A DNA stretch of 64,000 nt from Plenodomus lindquistii (GCA_025504975.1 JANUWI010000010.1:744001-808000); one strand, 5' to 3'; positions 1 to 11,032 are shown, counted from the stretch's first letter. The notes: a model not told the origin generated them from the sequence alone. Numbers and translations: made by a program.

Positions 1-1699
1 TTGGCAGTGATCATGCTCGAAAGCAGCGACTTGTGCTCATCAGTGAATGATGCATCGCAGGTCATATAAAGTGAGAGCTCGAGCTTGAGGTCCCGTAGCC
101 TTTCTTGCAATGTTTGGAAGTCCTCATACACTGACGAAAGTTGTTCGGAAAACCACGCAAGCTGATTCCTTCCCTTCACTACCCATACAAATCGAACATG
201 GCGTGTGGTGGCACCCTTTGGAATGCGTAACAAGCCACCACTTTGGCCAAGTAGACCAGATGCGTTCTCATTCCAGCCTTGGAGGAGGTCGCGGAGGAGT
301 GGCATGGTGTATGTGGCCCCGGTACTTCCAGCCAATAACACCACGCTGTCAAATTGGCGCAAAGGACGAATGGTACCATAGGGACCTTCAATTGTGACGG
401 CTCTTCTCACTGACTGATCTGGGCTCCCAACTTTCTTGTCAACATATCTGAAGAATCGCCGTGTGCCTCCTGTTTTGGCTTTGATAAAGAACTCCATTCT
501 TCCATCTTCGGGTATCGATGCAACTGTAAACGGATGATTCTGCAACGGCGCAACTGACTGGCATGACAAAAAGACATGTTGCCCGGGAGTCCAGCCGATT
601 GGGGGATTTCGAACAACGATACGCGTTGTATCGTGTGGGAGGGGAGTGAACTCTGCCTGACAGGTCAATAGGCCTTCACTTTGGCCTTGGTTCTTGAGCG
701 AAGGGTGGAACAGCGACACATTCGCGTAAACAAGTCTAAGAAGCCTGAAGACACGGTCGAAAGCAAAAAGAGCGACGGGTATCCAGATGTAAACATGCAT
801 ATCTACTGGTGTATGGATGTAGACGAATGCGAGGAAGAGGGCGAAGGATATGATGTGCTGGATAACGAACACTTCGTAACACCAGCCGCGAATAGGCGTC
901 ATGGAGCTGATGACGATCCATAGTAGAGTACACCAGGCTGCAAGACCTTTCCAGACTATAGCATTGTTCTTGAGCTGGTAGCTAACGTAGTTGAATGGGG
1001 CCCATGCTATGATAATGTCAGTGCATGATCACGATTGTATGTGAGAAATGAGTGGTGTCATATTGCGGACGCAGTCTTCGCGACCCGAATCGCATGAATT
1101 GAAGAGAAGTTGTTATACTTACCACCAATAAAATAGCCCATATGCATAGTGGCAGTGAGCAGCATGCATCTCGCACACCACCGGTGCAGCCAATTTAAGC
1201 GCTCATAGCTGATACCACTGAGGTATCCGATGATGTTGTTCTTGCCGGAAAGCAAGAAAATGAGCGGCAATTGAGAGATGGTAATGACGCCACAGCGAAA
1301 TCCGACATCTTCTCGAGTAAAGACGCTATTGAGTTCCAGGCCATACAGGCAGAGAACGACTAGGACGACCACATTCAAGACGATCAATGTAGTGCGCCCA
1401 ACGGTAGGCAGCCTGAATATGCGGTTCTTGAGCGTTATATGTAACGAATAATTTGACGCTTCTCGTGTGAAGGCGTATAACGTTGCATTCCAGAGACTGA
1501 ACCACGATTTCGGTTTTGCAGCCGTCAAGGTCCCCGCTCTTGCTGCTGACAGTCGTTGCCTGTACAGGGTGTGGTTATATATGTTGACTACTGTCGCAAC
1601 GCCGATTGCGCTTCCTACAACTGCCCAGTAAAAGGTTGGCCATGTTTCCAGCGCTGGAAGTGCGGCCATGGATCCCATAGACATGCCATGATGACTCAT
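1..1699 (-). CDS. Ferric/cupric reductase transmembrane protein (3' end beyond window)
   Basis: FRE-family metalloreductase that would move electrons from NADPH through FAD and haem across the plasma membrane to reduce Fe(III) or Cu(II). Exon 1 is 1699-1123 and exon 2 runs from 1006 to the left edge; the intron starts GTAAGT and ends ATAG, phase 1. The N terminus carries Met/His residues (MSHHGMSMGSM). Several hydrophobic segments follow, with paired histidines in the haem-binding region (HRWCARCMLLTATMH, then a later QH and YIHTP). Further on come the FAD-binding HPFTVAS motif and the NADPH-side GPYG motif followed by LLAGSTGATYTMP. The reading frame stays open to base 1, so the C terminus is missing only because the window ends. 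It is divergent from the copper transporter at 2670, sharing a 970 bp promoter, which suggests copper rather than iron as the physiological substrate (inference). Confidence 0.93.
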
Positions 1700-2669
1700 G
1701 GTGCCTGGAGTTGCTGCAATGTCGTCGCAGCCTGAAGTTTCGTGTGCGTTTCTCGCTATTCAGAAGTCTTAGGAGGTCTTAGGTCGAAGGGAGGGTATCA
1801 GGGGTGGATCGGGGCTTGAGCCTCGGTCTTGATGGCTATTGCATTCTTGCGCACGTCCAGACGCGGCTTCTCTTCGCGATCAGTCGTTCAGTATTACAGC
1901 ACAAGGTGGTCGGTGATAGGGAAAGTCAGTCAAAATGTGAGATGATGGTAAAGCTCGGTGGTGGCACAGTCGTACTGTGCCGGGGACGTCAGCCATGGTC
2001 CCGGTGATAGCCAGAGGTTTCTTGCACTATCTGACCACGACCCTATCCATGCAAGTCCACTGTGGTCGCGGGGGGTGTTCGAGGTCGGATGGTGCACTAG
2101 CATGGTGGTGGCGCGTTCAAGCATCATTCACTAGCCGGAAACAGCTAATCTTGCTCAAAGTCACTCCTTCCCAACCACGGCTCTTTGAACATCGCTTGCA
2201 TCTTTGCTGCAAGCTACAGCAGGCGATGGCGAAACAAGAAAGCCACCGGAATCATTTGCATGCCATGCCTAATCGCCAGGTGCTGCGCATGTTGTGTTTG
2301 TGCGCTTTCCGTGTTCTTGTTCACCAGTCCTAACACTTCACGCCTCAGCCCAGGATTGCCAACGCTTGAGTGTCGCAGCATTGTACGCAATCACGCTCAA
2401 TTATTAACACAAACAAGCAAAGTTGGCGCTTTTGTCCATGCATTCATGCTAGGGTACCACCATCCGGTGTAATCTCCCAAGGCCACGGTGTAACCTCACA
2501 GAGGGCGGTACACCCTTTAAGCGATCGACCGCCCAATTCCAGATCAGTAGTCTGGAACTCACCAAATCGCACAACCTAATCACGGTACACAATACAACAG
2601 TGTGTCCTCTTCCTTCTTCGACACACTAAGAGACTTGCATCATCAAACCCGTATTCTTCATCCACCACG
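1700..2669. promoter_or_regulatory. Shared divergent promoter of reductase and copper transporter
   Basis: The 970 bp between the two start codons holds no convincing gene. CTTGCTCA lies at 2150-2157, one base from the yeast Mac1 copper-response element TTTGCTCA. The same octamer occurs twice in front of the nearby BIM1-like gene. Co-regulation by a Mac1/Cuf1-type copper sensor is an inference. Confidence 0.45.
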
Positions 2670-3328
2670 ATGGTCGCTCACGAGGGACACGATACCGCAG
2701 CGGGCGCTATGGACGGTATGGACATGAGCGGCATGAGTGGCTCGAGTCCATCCTCACATACCGGCATGACCATGGCCTTTTTCACATCCACGAGAACACC
2801 ACTCTACTCCATGTCATGGACACCGCAGAATGCTGGTCAATACGCGGGAACATGCATCTTTCTCATCGTCCTTGCCATCGTGCTGCGCGCCATCTTCACA
2901 GCAAGATCTTTCCTCGAGATGAAGGCCATGGAAAGCGCACTGAAGAGACGGTACATTGTGGTCGCCGGCGAGAAGTCAATCGCAGAACAGGCCATGAACG
3001 ATGGCAGCTCGATCACGGGTATCCTCACAACCAACGGCGTGCAAGAAGATGTGCGCGTGGTTTCGGCGCCGGTAAAACACATTCAGCCCTGGAGATTTGG
3101 TGTTGATCTTCCAAGGGCGCTATTGACGACTATTGCGGTCGCTGTTGGGTATCTTCTGTAAGTCACTTCGGCCCAACTTTCATTCCTAGCAAGGACAAAG
3201 ACTAATCAACGTACAGCATGTTGGCGGTTATGACGTTCAACGTTGGCTACTTCTTGTCTGTTGTTGCGGGTGCATTTGTGGGTGAACTAGCTTTCGGTCG
3301 GTTTAACCATGGAGCGATGAGTATGTAA
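2670..3328 (+). CDS. High-affinity copper transporter, Ctr family
   Basis: Ctr proteins are trimeric plasma-membrane pores that import Cu(I). Exons are 2670-3157 and 3217-3328 (intron GTAAGT...ACAG, phase 2), giving 199 residues. Seen directly: a Met-rich extracellular N terminus (MDGMDMSGMSG), a first hydrophobic segment (CIFLIVLAIVLRAIF), a long cytosolic loop, then a second membrane segment starting in LLTTIAVAVGYLL and continuing across the splice site into MLAVMTFNVGYFLSVVAG. The expected GxxxG-type packing is replaced by small residues in the last helix (VVAGAFVGEL). Length is normal for fungal Ctr proteins. The gene is divergent from the reductase, which would supply Cu(I), and lies just upstream of the BIM1-like gene. 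Confidence 0.93.
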
Positions 3329-4179
3329 GGGCACAGACTGCGCGGTACCTGAGTTGATCAGAGAGTTTGTAGCGATCGAAATATGATGATTATATTTTCA
3401 TTCTACTGGACGTGGAATCGGCCGTTGTGATGCAATTCGATCGTCCATACAATAACAAGACAGTGAACTTGTGATGTACATAGATGCAGATCCAACGGCA
3501 AGTACCTTCTACATATCAACCACAGAATCCCGCACGCACGTCCACAAAGCTTGTCTCCGTGAACCGAGACTCCACCATTCGATATTTCAGATTATTCTCT
3601 TCACAAGTGCTGCCATTCTCAAACGTATCAAGAACTCGTGCATCAGCCCCCAATCGCCGGCGCGGTGGAATGCGAGACCCCTGTCCCACGCTAGCGACTA
3701 AGCTTTCAACGCCCGCATCGTCTCCATTGGCAGGAAACTTGCTCACTCGCTTCAATGTTTCGACCTGCACATTGACTTGTCCGGTCTGGCGCCATTCGCA
3801 CCCTGGTGGCTTCACTCTAGCACATGCCGCCGCTGATGCAGAATATCTTGCTCACCTCCTGCGTTGCGCTTAGCTTCTGACCCGAGTGATGGAAGGAGTC
3901 CCGGCTATGGTTTGACGCGTGAGCCTGAACGAGGGTTGCTAGGGACGGAATGCACAGCCTATGGGCGTGTGGCGGGGAGTTGTAAGGTGCGGTACAATAA
4001 ATAGGGTAGGACGTGCTCTTGGTTGTTTGGGTCTTCGTTTGCAATTGGGCTTGTGACTTCACTTCCTTGTATCTTTTCTGTCATACCTTCCAGAAGAGTC
4101 CCCTATCGTCTCTCTCTCCTCTCTCTGCACACCTTGGAATATACACATCTCCCAATCAATCAGTTAATCAATCCTAAAT
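3329..4179. promoter_or_regulatory. Promoter region of BIM1-like gene with two CTTGCTCA sites
   Basis: No gene seen. CTTGCTCA occurs at 3738-3745 and 3847-3854 on the plus strand, the same octamer as in the reductase/Ctr promoter. A CT-rich stretch at about 4105-4130 precedes the start codon, as is common in fungal 5' leaders. Copper control is inferred from resemblance to Mac1 sites. Confidence 0.42.
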
Positions 4180-4918
4180 ATGCTGTCCACCGCACTCCTC
4201 ACTCTCTCCGCTCTCCCCCTGACCTTCGCCCACTTCAACCTCAACTTCCCCCCTACGCGTGGTTTCGACGACGACAAACAAGGCACTTTCCCTTGCGGCA
4301 GCTTCGACTCCGTTTCTTCATCGCGCACAAACTTTCGCATTGGCGGCGCTCCCATCCAGCTTGTACTAGGCCACCCCCAGACCGATGTCGCCGTCTACAT
4401 GGCCATTGGGGATGATCCGGGCAGCGCGTTCAGCGTCAAGATCCAGCCTACCACCATGATCACTGGATTGGGAGACTTCTGCTTTGGAAATGTCGCAATA
4501 CCGTCGAACTTGAACGTGAGCGATGGGACGGCGGCGACAATTCAAGTTGTGACCAACAATCATGAGAGTGGTGGACTCTACTCGGTACGTGATAGTCGAG
4601 TCGCAACATCAAGGGATAGTGTATACCTTCCGAGCACCTGCTAACTGAATGTAGTGCGCCGATGTCACACTTGTGAACACCCCCCTCTCCTCGTCCGACT
4701 TCAGCAACAACTGCAAGAACGGGTCTACGACTGTTTCTCAGCAAAATATTGCAGGTAACCCCAATGAGACCACGACTGCGGAGACGAGTGGATCTGCTTC
4801 AGGGTCTGCGAGCGCGGCTGCTCCATCGGCTACAGCTAGTACTGGTGCTGCGTCGCAAGCAAAGGCCGTTTCGTGGGTGATTGGCGCTGTTGGATTGGCG
4901 GGTATGGCGATGTTGTAG
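4180..4918 (+). CDS. BIM1-like (X325/LPMO-like) copper-binding GPI-anchored protein
   Basis: Family known from Cryptococcus Bim1 and the X325 proteins: LPMO-like folds that bind copper at the cell surface and, in Cryptococcus, help Ctr1-dependent copper import, without clear sugar oxidation. Exons are 4180-4584 and 4655-4918 (phase 0), 222 residues. The signal peptide ends ...TFA, leaving His as mature residue 1 (HFNLNFPPTRGF), needed for a histidine brace; a second candidate ligand is His48 of the mature chain (LGHPQ). Cysteines at mature positions 22 and later (FPCGSF, DFCFGN, the C after the splice, NNCKN) would form disulfides. A Ser/Thr/Ala-rich stalk and hydrophobic C-terminal tail (WVIGAVGLAGMAML) indicate GPI anchoring. 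Its place beside a Ctr transporter and a metalloreductase supports copper uptake. Confidence 0.88.
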
Positions 4919-5655
4919 ATGATCGGTAGGAGCAAAGCAAGGTTCAGGTCGAAGATGTGAATATGATATCAATTCCGAGTATATTAGTAATGAGAGATGA
5001 CTCCAATTACTCGAAAATGTTCTGCGAGGTCAATGTCACGTGCAGTGGTGCCGCCGAATTCTAGCCATAGCTGCATCGCCAGAACGCAGCAGGCTTATGC
5101 ACAAATCCAATTCGGTCTTCCTACAATCACTTCTACCACAATCATCAACCCTTCACAGTTTTGAAATGCATACTGTCCCTGAGGGAGCTTGTTGGAAGGT
5201 GCAAAAGACGTTGCAGATACGACGTCTTCACCTAAAGTAGATGCTGCATATTCAAACAGTCTTGTACATGAGCGTGAATTGATGCATCCGTGCGGACATG
5301 TCCTGGACGTTGGATAGGCGCCTGAAGTGACGTTCCGAAAGCGAGCATGTTGTAGTGTTTTGTGTTTTGTGCCCCTCTGACGCTGCGGGGATATTTGGAG
5401 CTTTCGCACAAGCGAGCACACAATCGAGCACACAATCGGCGGTTTCCGCAGCACTCGCCGACAGCTGCGTCAACTTCACCACCAACACCACCCTCGAGTT
5501 CCGCCCTCCACCCCGAATTTAGGTGCGTTACCGATCCCGTGATTGCCCCGAAGCTCTCAGCCCGTTCCTTCTACGACAACACCTGCCTGGACGACCCTCG
5601 CTGACCCGTCAATCACACACAGTCTTCTCTCCGGTCGTCCCCCTCAACCGCAAAT
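4919..5655. other. Intergenic, promoter of NAC beta gene
   Basis: Short open frames here lack coding character. A C/T-rich stretch at about 5455-5655 directly before the start codon fits a highly expressed fungal gene. Nothing else seen. Confidence 0.5.
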
Positions 5656-6543
5656 ATGGATCAGGCAAAGTTGGCGCGTATGCAAGCGTCGGTGCGCATT
5701 GGTACGTCGCCCACCCCCCAACAGTGACTTGTGATGGTTTTTCGAGGCGGTTTATGGGTTTCATAGACGAGCAATGGGCTAATAATTATGCGTGTAGGGT
5801 AAGCAGGTCCTCTCTTCGATTTCGCAACCCCGCACCGCCTGTCGTCCCACAATACCGAAATTCAAAAAATACCGGCCATCAGACGAAGGAGCACTGGAAG
5901 ATCGAGTTGAAGGGAAGCGTGATGAGAAACGAGGCTGACTGGGTGATATAGCGGAAAGGGTACGCCCCGCAGGAAGGTCAAGAAGGTCCACAAGAACTCT
6001 GGCACCGACGACAAGAAGCTCCAGACGGCGCTGAAGAAGCTCAATGTCCAGCCCATCCAGGCCATTGAGGAGGTCAACATGTTCAAGAGCGACGGCAACG
6101 TCATCCACTTCTCGGCACCCAAGGGTAGGTCCTGTCAATCCCAGAAAGCGTGGGACATAGAAAGCCAGCACACGGGCTCAGGCAGCGCAGACACTACCTG
6201 CCGTGCCAAGTGCTAAGCTGTCAACCCCATGTATCTGCCTCGACAGTATTGAGCCCATGACTAACAACCTTTGACAGTCCACGCCTCGGTACCATCAAAC
6301 ACCTTCGCCATCTACGGTAACGGTGAGGACAAGGAGCTCACAGAGCTCGTCCCCGGCATCCTCAACCAGCTCGGCCCAGACTCCCTCGCATCGCTGCGCA
6401 AACTCGCCGAGAGCTACCAGAGCATGCAGAAGGAGAAGGGCGAGGACGGCGAGAAGAAGGACGACGACGATGACGAGGATGATGATGACATCCCAGACCT
6501 CGTCGCCGGCGACAACTTCGAGTCGAAGACTGAGGTCGAGTAA
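5656..6543 (+). CDS. EGD1: Nascent polypeptide-associated complex subunit beta
   Basis: NAC beta (BTF3/Egd1) pairs with NAC alpha at the ribosome exit tunnel and shields nascent chains. The protein reads MDQAKLARMQASVRIG then GKGTPRRKVKKVHK, the ribosome-binding segment, followed by the NAC domain (LQTALKKLNVQPI...VHASVPSNTFAIYGNG) and an acidic tail. Exons inferred: 5656-5701, a single base at 5798, 5952-6124 and 6278-6543, total 486 nt, 161 residues. Without the one-base exon the frame is lost and soon stops. The first intron has GTACGT, a CTAAT branch and GTGTAG; the second has GTAAGC, a CTGAC branch and ATATAG, so both look genuine. This may be a twin-intron arrangement. Identity is secure; the microexon is inferred from frame conservation. 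Confidence 0.93.
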
Positions 6544-7444
6544 AGTCATTGTCTATACGGGTAGCTCGGGAGATAACCTGGTAGAGCCACAGCAGGGACA
6601 GGTGCAAAACGGCCTACCGAATGTAATCTGGCATGAGGGACTTACGCTGCTATGCAATCAACGACGTTTTCAGTTGGCAGTCGCGGCAGGTCTTGCATGA
6701 GGATACCGGACTGGCGTTGAGTCTCGAAAACATATGGAATGAAAAACATCCTTGCACACTTCCACATCATCTCCTATCCTCGACCAATGACTGTCTCCTA
6801 AATGTGAAGGCCATGGGCTTGTTTTCAAGCTGGCATAGTTCAGCCCTGAGAAAATTCTCACGGGACAAAATGTTGACCCTGGCAGCATGATCCGGCAGCA
6901 TGAAAGCTTAACAACTTGAAAGGAGCTCCATCTGTAAGCACAGAATTGTCAGCAAGGCTGAGCAAGCAGAACGGGGTTGGAGTGCGCCGGGCCGGGTGCG
7001 ATGCGTGCCGGCATTTATCGAACCGTAACCCGTTTCAGTTAGGATGGAATCTCGCCTGGGGTTGAGGCTTACGAGATGCAAGCCTCCAACACCACCACGG
7101 GTGCACAAGCAGCCACATGAATGTAAGCAGGCGCACAAGTTCCGTCGTTAGGCTGATAACAATGATTCACGACGTGTATATATACTCAAATGGAAGATGC
7201 TCCTGTCCAGGCTGATCACTTTGGACATTTCAATCCCTATCCTGCATCCACTCTCGGTTCCCCACCCTCATTGTCCTACCCTCAGGCGACCGTCGACGTG
7301 AGGACACGACTCGGAATAAGCTTTCCACAATCGCGTCGCTTTCCAAACTTTTTATTCATTACTCTGTGGGCCGTCTCTCTTTCCTCTCATCAGATCAAAT
7401 TTTCTCTTCCGATACCCTTGGACTTCCCCCTTACCACCACCATC
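6544..7444. other. Intergenic, 3' of NAC beta and promoter of AIF-like gene
   Basis: No gene supported. The last 130 bp before 7445 are pyrimidine-rich and look like a 5' leader. The open frame extends upstream of 7445 only by chance. Confidence 0.5.
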
Positions 7445-8719
7445 ATGAGCACCGAATCTATCGTGATCCTTGGTGGATCCTTCGCAGGCATTGGCGCAGC
7501 ACACTATGCGCTCCGACACGTTGTCCCGCAATTGCCCAAGAAGCAAGACGTCTCCTACAAGGTTATTATCGTCAACCCGTCTACGGACATGTACTGGAGG
7601 ATTGCAGCACCTAGGGCTGTGGTATCGAAGGAAATGATGCCACCAAGCAAGATCTTCTACCCCATCGCCCCAGCCTTCTCGTACGCCGCCTCCCAATTCG
7701 AGCTCGTGCAGGGATCTGCAACACACGTCGACCCAGCTGGGCAGACTATTTCCGTTACATCACCAGCTGGAGAGCGACAGACAATTTCTTACGTGGCGCT
7801 TGTCATTGCCACTGGAGTCACAACGCACAGTCCGCTCTTCACGCAAGAGACAGATGCCAAAGCCCTGCAATCTGTATACGATGACTTCCAGGTTAGCCTC
7901 AAGGGCGCAAAGCGCATCGTCGTTGGTGGTGGAGGCCCAGTTGGTGTAGAAACCGCAGGCGAGATCGCAGAGATCCTCAATGGCAAACCAGGCTGGTTCG
8001 CGCCCGCCTTTCCCAAAGATCCCAAGGCAAAGGTCACCCTCATTAGCAGCGCCAAGAAGCTGCTCCCCATCCTCCGTGAATCCCTCAGTCAAACTGCAGA
8101 GACCTATCTCAACCGCCTTGGCTGCGACGTCAGCTACAACACGCGAGTCGTATCTGCCACCAAGACTGGATCCAAGACACTCATCGAGCTCTCTAATGGC
8201 GAAACCATCGAAGCAGACATCTACATTGACGCCACCGGCACCCGGCCAAACACAAGCTTTCTCCCCAAGGAATGGCTAAACAGCCGCAACCGCCTTGCCT
8301 GCAACGAGAAGACTCTCCGCGTCGAACACGCCACAGCAGGCCCGCGCATCTATGCCCTCGGCGATGTGGCATCGTACACTCGTGGCGGCGTCATGGACAT
8401 GGCTGACGCCATCCCCGTTGCAATGTGCAACTTGCGCACCGACTTGATTGCGCATCTTACCGGCAAGCCGGCCACGGGCGATCGCCACTACACTGCCAAT
8501 TTGAAGGAGAGTCAGGTCGTGCCGATTGGCACGCAAAAGGGTGTTGGTGCGTATGGAGGGAACAAGCTGCCGAGTCAGATGGTGTGGATGATGAAGGGGA
8601 GGGATTACATGGTGGGTATGCTGGCTGAGGGGACGTTGAAGGGAGATGGGTTCAAGAAGGAGGGGAAGTGGACGCCAGTGCAAAATGCGACTGCGAAGGT
8701 TGGGTTTAGCTCGGGGTAG
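7445..8719 (+). CDS. AIF/FSP1-like FAD-dependent NAD(P)H oxidoreductase
   Basis: Member of the pyridine nucleotide-disulfide oxidoreductase fold, closest in layout to AMID/AIFM2 (FSP1) proteins, which reduce quinones using NAD(P)H. Single exon, 424 residues. The N-terminal FAD-binding beta-alpha-beta is IVILGGSFAGIGAAHYAL; the second nucleotide-binding motif is RIVVGGGGPVGVETAGEI near residue 160; a third FAD contact is RIYALGDVA near residue 305. No N-terminal targeting sequence is evident. The start at 7445 is chosen because ATGAGC sits in a good context (ACCATCATG) just before the FAD motif; the frame is open further upstream (from 7190) but that stretch has no conserved character. Substrate is not predictable from sequence. 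Confidence 0.85.
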   Translation: MSTESIVILGGSFAGIGAAHYALRHVVPQLPKKQDVSYKVIIVNPSTDMYWRIAAPRAVVSKEMMPPSKIFYPIAPAFSYAASQFELVQGSATHVDPAGQTISVTSPAGERQTISYVALVIATGVTTHSPLFTQETDAKALQSVYDDFQVSLKGAKRIVVGGGGPVGVETAGEIAEILNGKPGWFAPAFPKDPKAKVTLISSAKKLLPILRESLSQTAETYLNRLGCDVSYNTRVVSATKTGSKTLIELSNGETIEADIYIDATGTRPNTSFLPKEWLNSRNRLACNEKTLRVEHATAGPRIYALGDVASYTRGGVMDMADAIPVAMCNLRTDLIAHLTGKPATGDRHYTANLKESQVVPIGTQKGVGAYGGNKLPSQMVWMMKGRDYMVGMLAEGTLKGDGFKKEGKWTPVQNATAKVGFSSG

Positions 8720-9440
8720 ATGGGATGGGTGAATGATGAGGAATGGTTGAAGTGGCGGTGCTTTGGTTTTGTGATTTGATACCCGTGGGCTTTAGCTCGT
8801 TCATACGTAATAATCGATTGTCTTAGACTGTTATTTGTCCCCGTCATTGGGACTTGGATATGTGATCCAATAAACTCCACCACAAGTATGCTACAAGACT
8901 TTCGGTACTCTGCAGATCAAAGGTAGACATCGTTGCTACCTCACAGGCAGACATGACACGGACATACACTAACCGATATACCAGAGGTATCCGCTGGCTG
9001 CTCGTGACATGATAAGGATGTGCAGTTACCAAGACATGACTTGTGGAGTCAACACCAAGCAATGTACTTTGATCAAGCCATCGCTCCACTATATGTATAC
9101 GAAGTCCGTATCTGCCCAACCCAACATATCTGGAATCGGTGCCTGGACATATACCTGAGCCGTGCAAACTTCTAAACGTGTCATCAGCTTTGCATCCACA
9201 GGGCCGAAGACTCTCCATGGCCAGAATGGACATCGAATACTTAATTTATCCGTACATAAATGCGATGTCATTTGTAACAATTGCATGTCTAAGATGAGAG
9301 ACCTGCCCCGCACTAACCCCAATGCACTTGACCCAAGCCCAGCGACCCACCCCACCTTCCCTCACCCGCTGCGCACTTACCCCCCGTTGCGTCATTGATC
9401 CCGTGCAAGAGTTGCCTACTTAACACAGTGCTCTCTCACC
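8720..9440. other. Intergenic, no gene seen
   Basis: The final 130 bp before 9441 are C-rich (CCCACCCCACCTTCCCTCACCC) and probably include the promoter of the following small gene. Confidence 0.45.
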
Positions 9441-9701
9441 ATGCCGTCTTCCTCCTCTCCTTACGACCGTATCAAAGCGCACTACGAGAACTACACTTCC
9501 TTGACTGAATTCATCGTCGGTGACAAGCCTGACGAATCTACGACAAACCTTGAGAAAGACGTTGAGAAGCTCAACGTTGACGAAAAATCTCCAGCGGAGA
9601 TTGAAGAGCAGCACATTCAAGCGGTCAGGAGAGAGTTTCTGAACGTCGGCGGTAAAGAAGTCAGTGCTGCCAGTAAGGAAAAGAAGGAAGACAAGAATTA
9701 A
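9441..9701 (+). CDS. Small hydrophilic protein, 86 residues, unknown function
   Basis: An intronless frame starting CACCATG in a good context. The protein is highly charged with no membrane segment: an N-terminal SPYDRIKAHYENYTSLTEFI stretch that may be helical, a central acidic part (LEKDVEKLNVDEKSPAEIEE) and a Lys/Glu tail (SKEKKEDKN). I do not recognise the family. It ends five bases before the start of the next small gene, which suggests that both lie on one transcript or that an unseen splice joins them. Codon use and the clean start argue for a real gene. Confidence 0.62.
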   Translation: MPSSSSPYDRIKAHYENYTSLTEFIVGDKPDESTTNLEKDVEKLNVDEKSPAEIEEQHIQAVRREFLNVGGKEVSAASKEKKEDKN

Positions 9702-9706
9702 GAATC

Positions 9707-10089
9707 ATGCCTGTTCACGCTGCTGAGGAGACGGCTGGTGGAAGTAAGTCGCAGTCCTCTCTCTTCCTTTTCCAACATAGACTGCGTCGAGTCTTGTATT
9801 CACTGTATCGTCGCCTTGCTTACGCAATCATCAGGCATCACCGACCAAGTTGCAAAGGACTCCAAGGACTCCAACGCCTCGGACGCTTCCCTCCACGACG
9901 TCGATACCGGTGCGAGCAGTGGTGGTAACGCCCATGCTGCAGCACACAAGGCGAACCCGGTATGCCCATTGTAGTGTGTTGGGGATGATGGGACTGACAG
10001 ACATACAGGGACCGGTCCAGGCTGACAACCTTCCTACACCCGAGACTAAGGAGAACCTCAAGAAGAGGGCTGAGGAGTTGAACAAATAG
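9707..10089 (+). CDS. Small disordered protein, 80 residues, unknown function
   Basis: Three exons: 9707-9743, 9835-9959 and 10009-10089. Introns begin GTAAGT and GTATGC and end ATCAG and ACAG; phases 1 and 0 combine to 243 nt without stops, which supports the model. The protein (MPVHAAEETAGGSITDQVAK...LPTPETKENLKKRAEELNK) is Ala/Ser/Asp-rich and probably disordered, with a basic C-terminal helix. Family not recognised. Its ATG lies only five bases after the TAA of the preceding frame. Confidence 0.62.
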
Positions 10090-11032
10090 ACAGTCATGAG
10101 GGACACAAGTGGGCGATTCAATAGTTGAAGGGATCCGTGACGGAAGGTAATATTGCATCATCGAGTACATACACAGTACACGAATGGACGTGCATAAAGT
10201 ACGAACTTTGTCACCAGTCACATGTACAGTGCATGTCAGGTTCTCAAGGGATGTACCCTCCAACTCGGCCTCAATGCAGCCAAGAACATGCGAGGCTGCT
10301 AAATCTGTTTTCCAGCTAAACGTGGACTTTGATGCAATTATCAAATTACCATGAGGGCAAACGTCACGCGCGTCCTCCTTGAACGCCATGCGTAGTTTGT
10401 GAATAGGATCCACCTTTGCAGGCGACCGATATCTCCAATCAACGTTACCGATACGATTGCGGTAACGCGCTCCTACACCTAGCCTCAACGGCTCGCCCCC
10501 TTTTGAAGATCATCGTGGGGAACTCAGCCACTCCGAAAGTTGAAACACGCAGCCAGGGGTTGTCCTCCTTGGCTCGTGCTCCCGCCCCCCTTGCCAACCT
10601 TCATCCAGCGCGAATCGTGTTGCAGCACCTGCCGTTTCGGAGTAATTAGCCTGTTGCACGTCGTCTTACTGACAACCTTTTCGTCATTGTTCAGGCGACG
10701 AGAGCGCCTGATCCAGTGCTCTGCCAGTTGCCTCGCTCGTTTTGTGAACCTTTTTGGCGATGAAGGGCGTGCTTCTCCATCACTTGAGATTTTGTGAAGT
10801 GCATTCTTTGGATTTACGAGTGCGACTACCCCTGGCTCCTCATCTTTAGGACCTATTGTGCATATTACGACGCGTTTGGTGCGAGATTATCGCCCGGTCG
10901 AATACGCAGCTTCGTGGAATTTAGAGAAGGCCTACGTACCTACTGGCAGTTGTTACATGACTATTAAAGGGGTTCAACGGAATCACAGTATACACAGTAC
11001 CCCGTGGTGCTGTGTCAAACCTCATCTTCGCG
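10090..11032. other. Intergenic, no gene seen
   Basis: Short frames on both strands lack coding signs. It presumably contains the promoter of the Cys-rich membrane protein gene. Confidence 0.45.
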
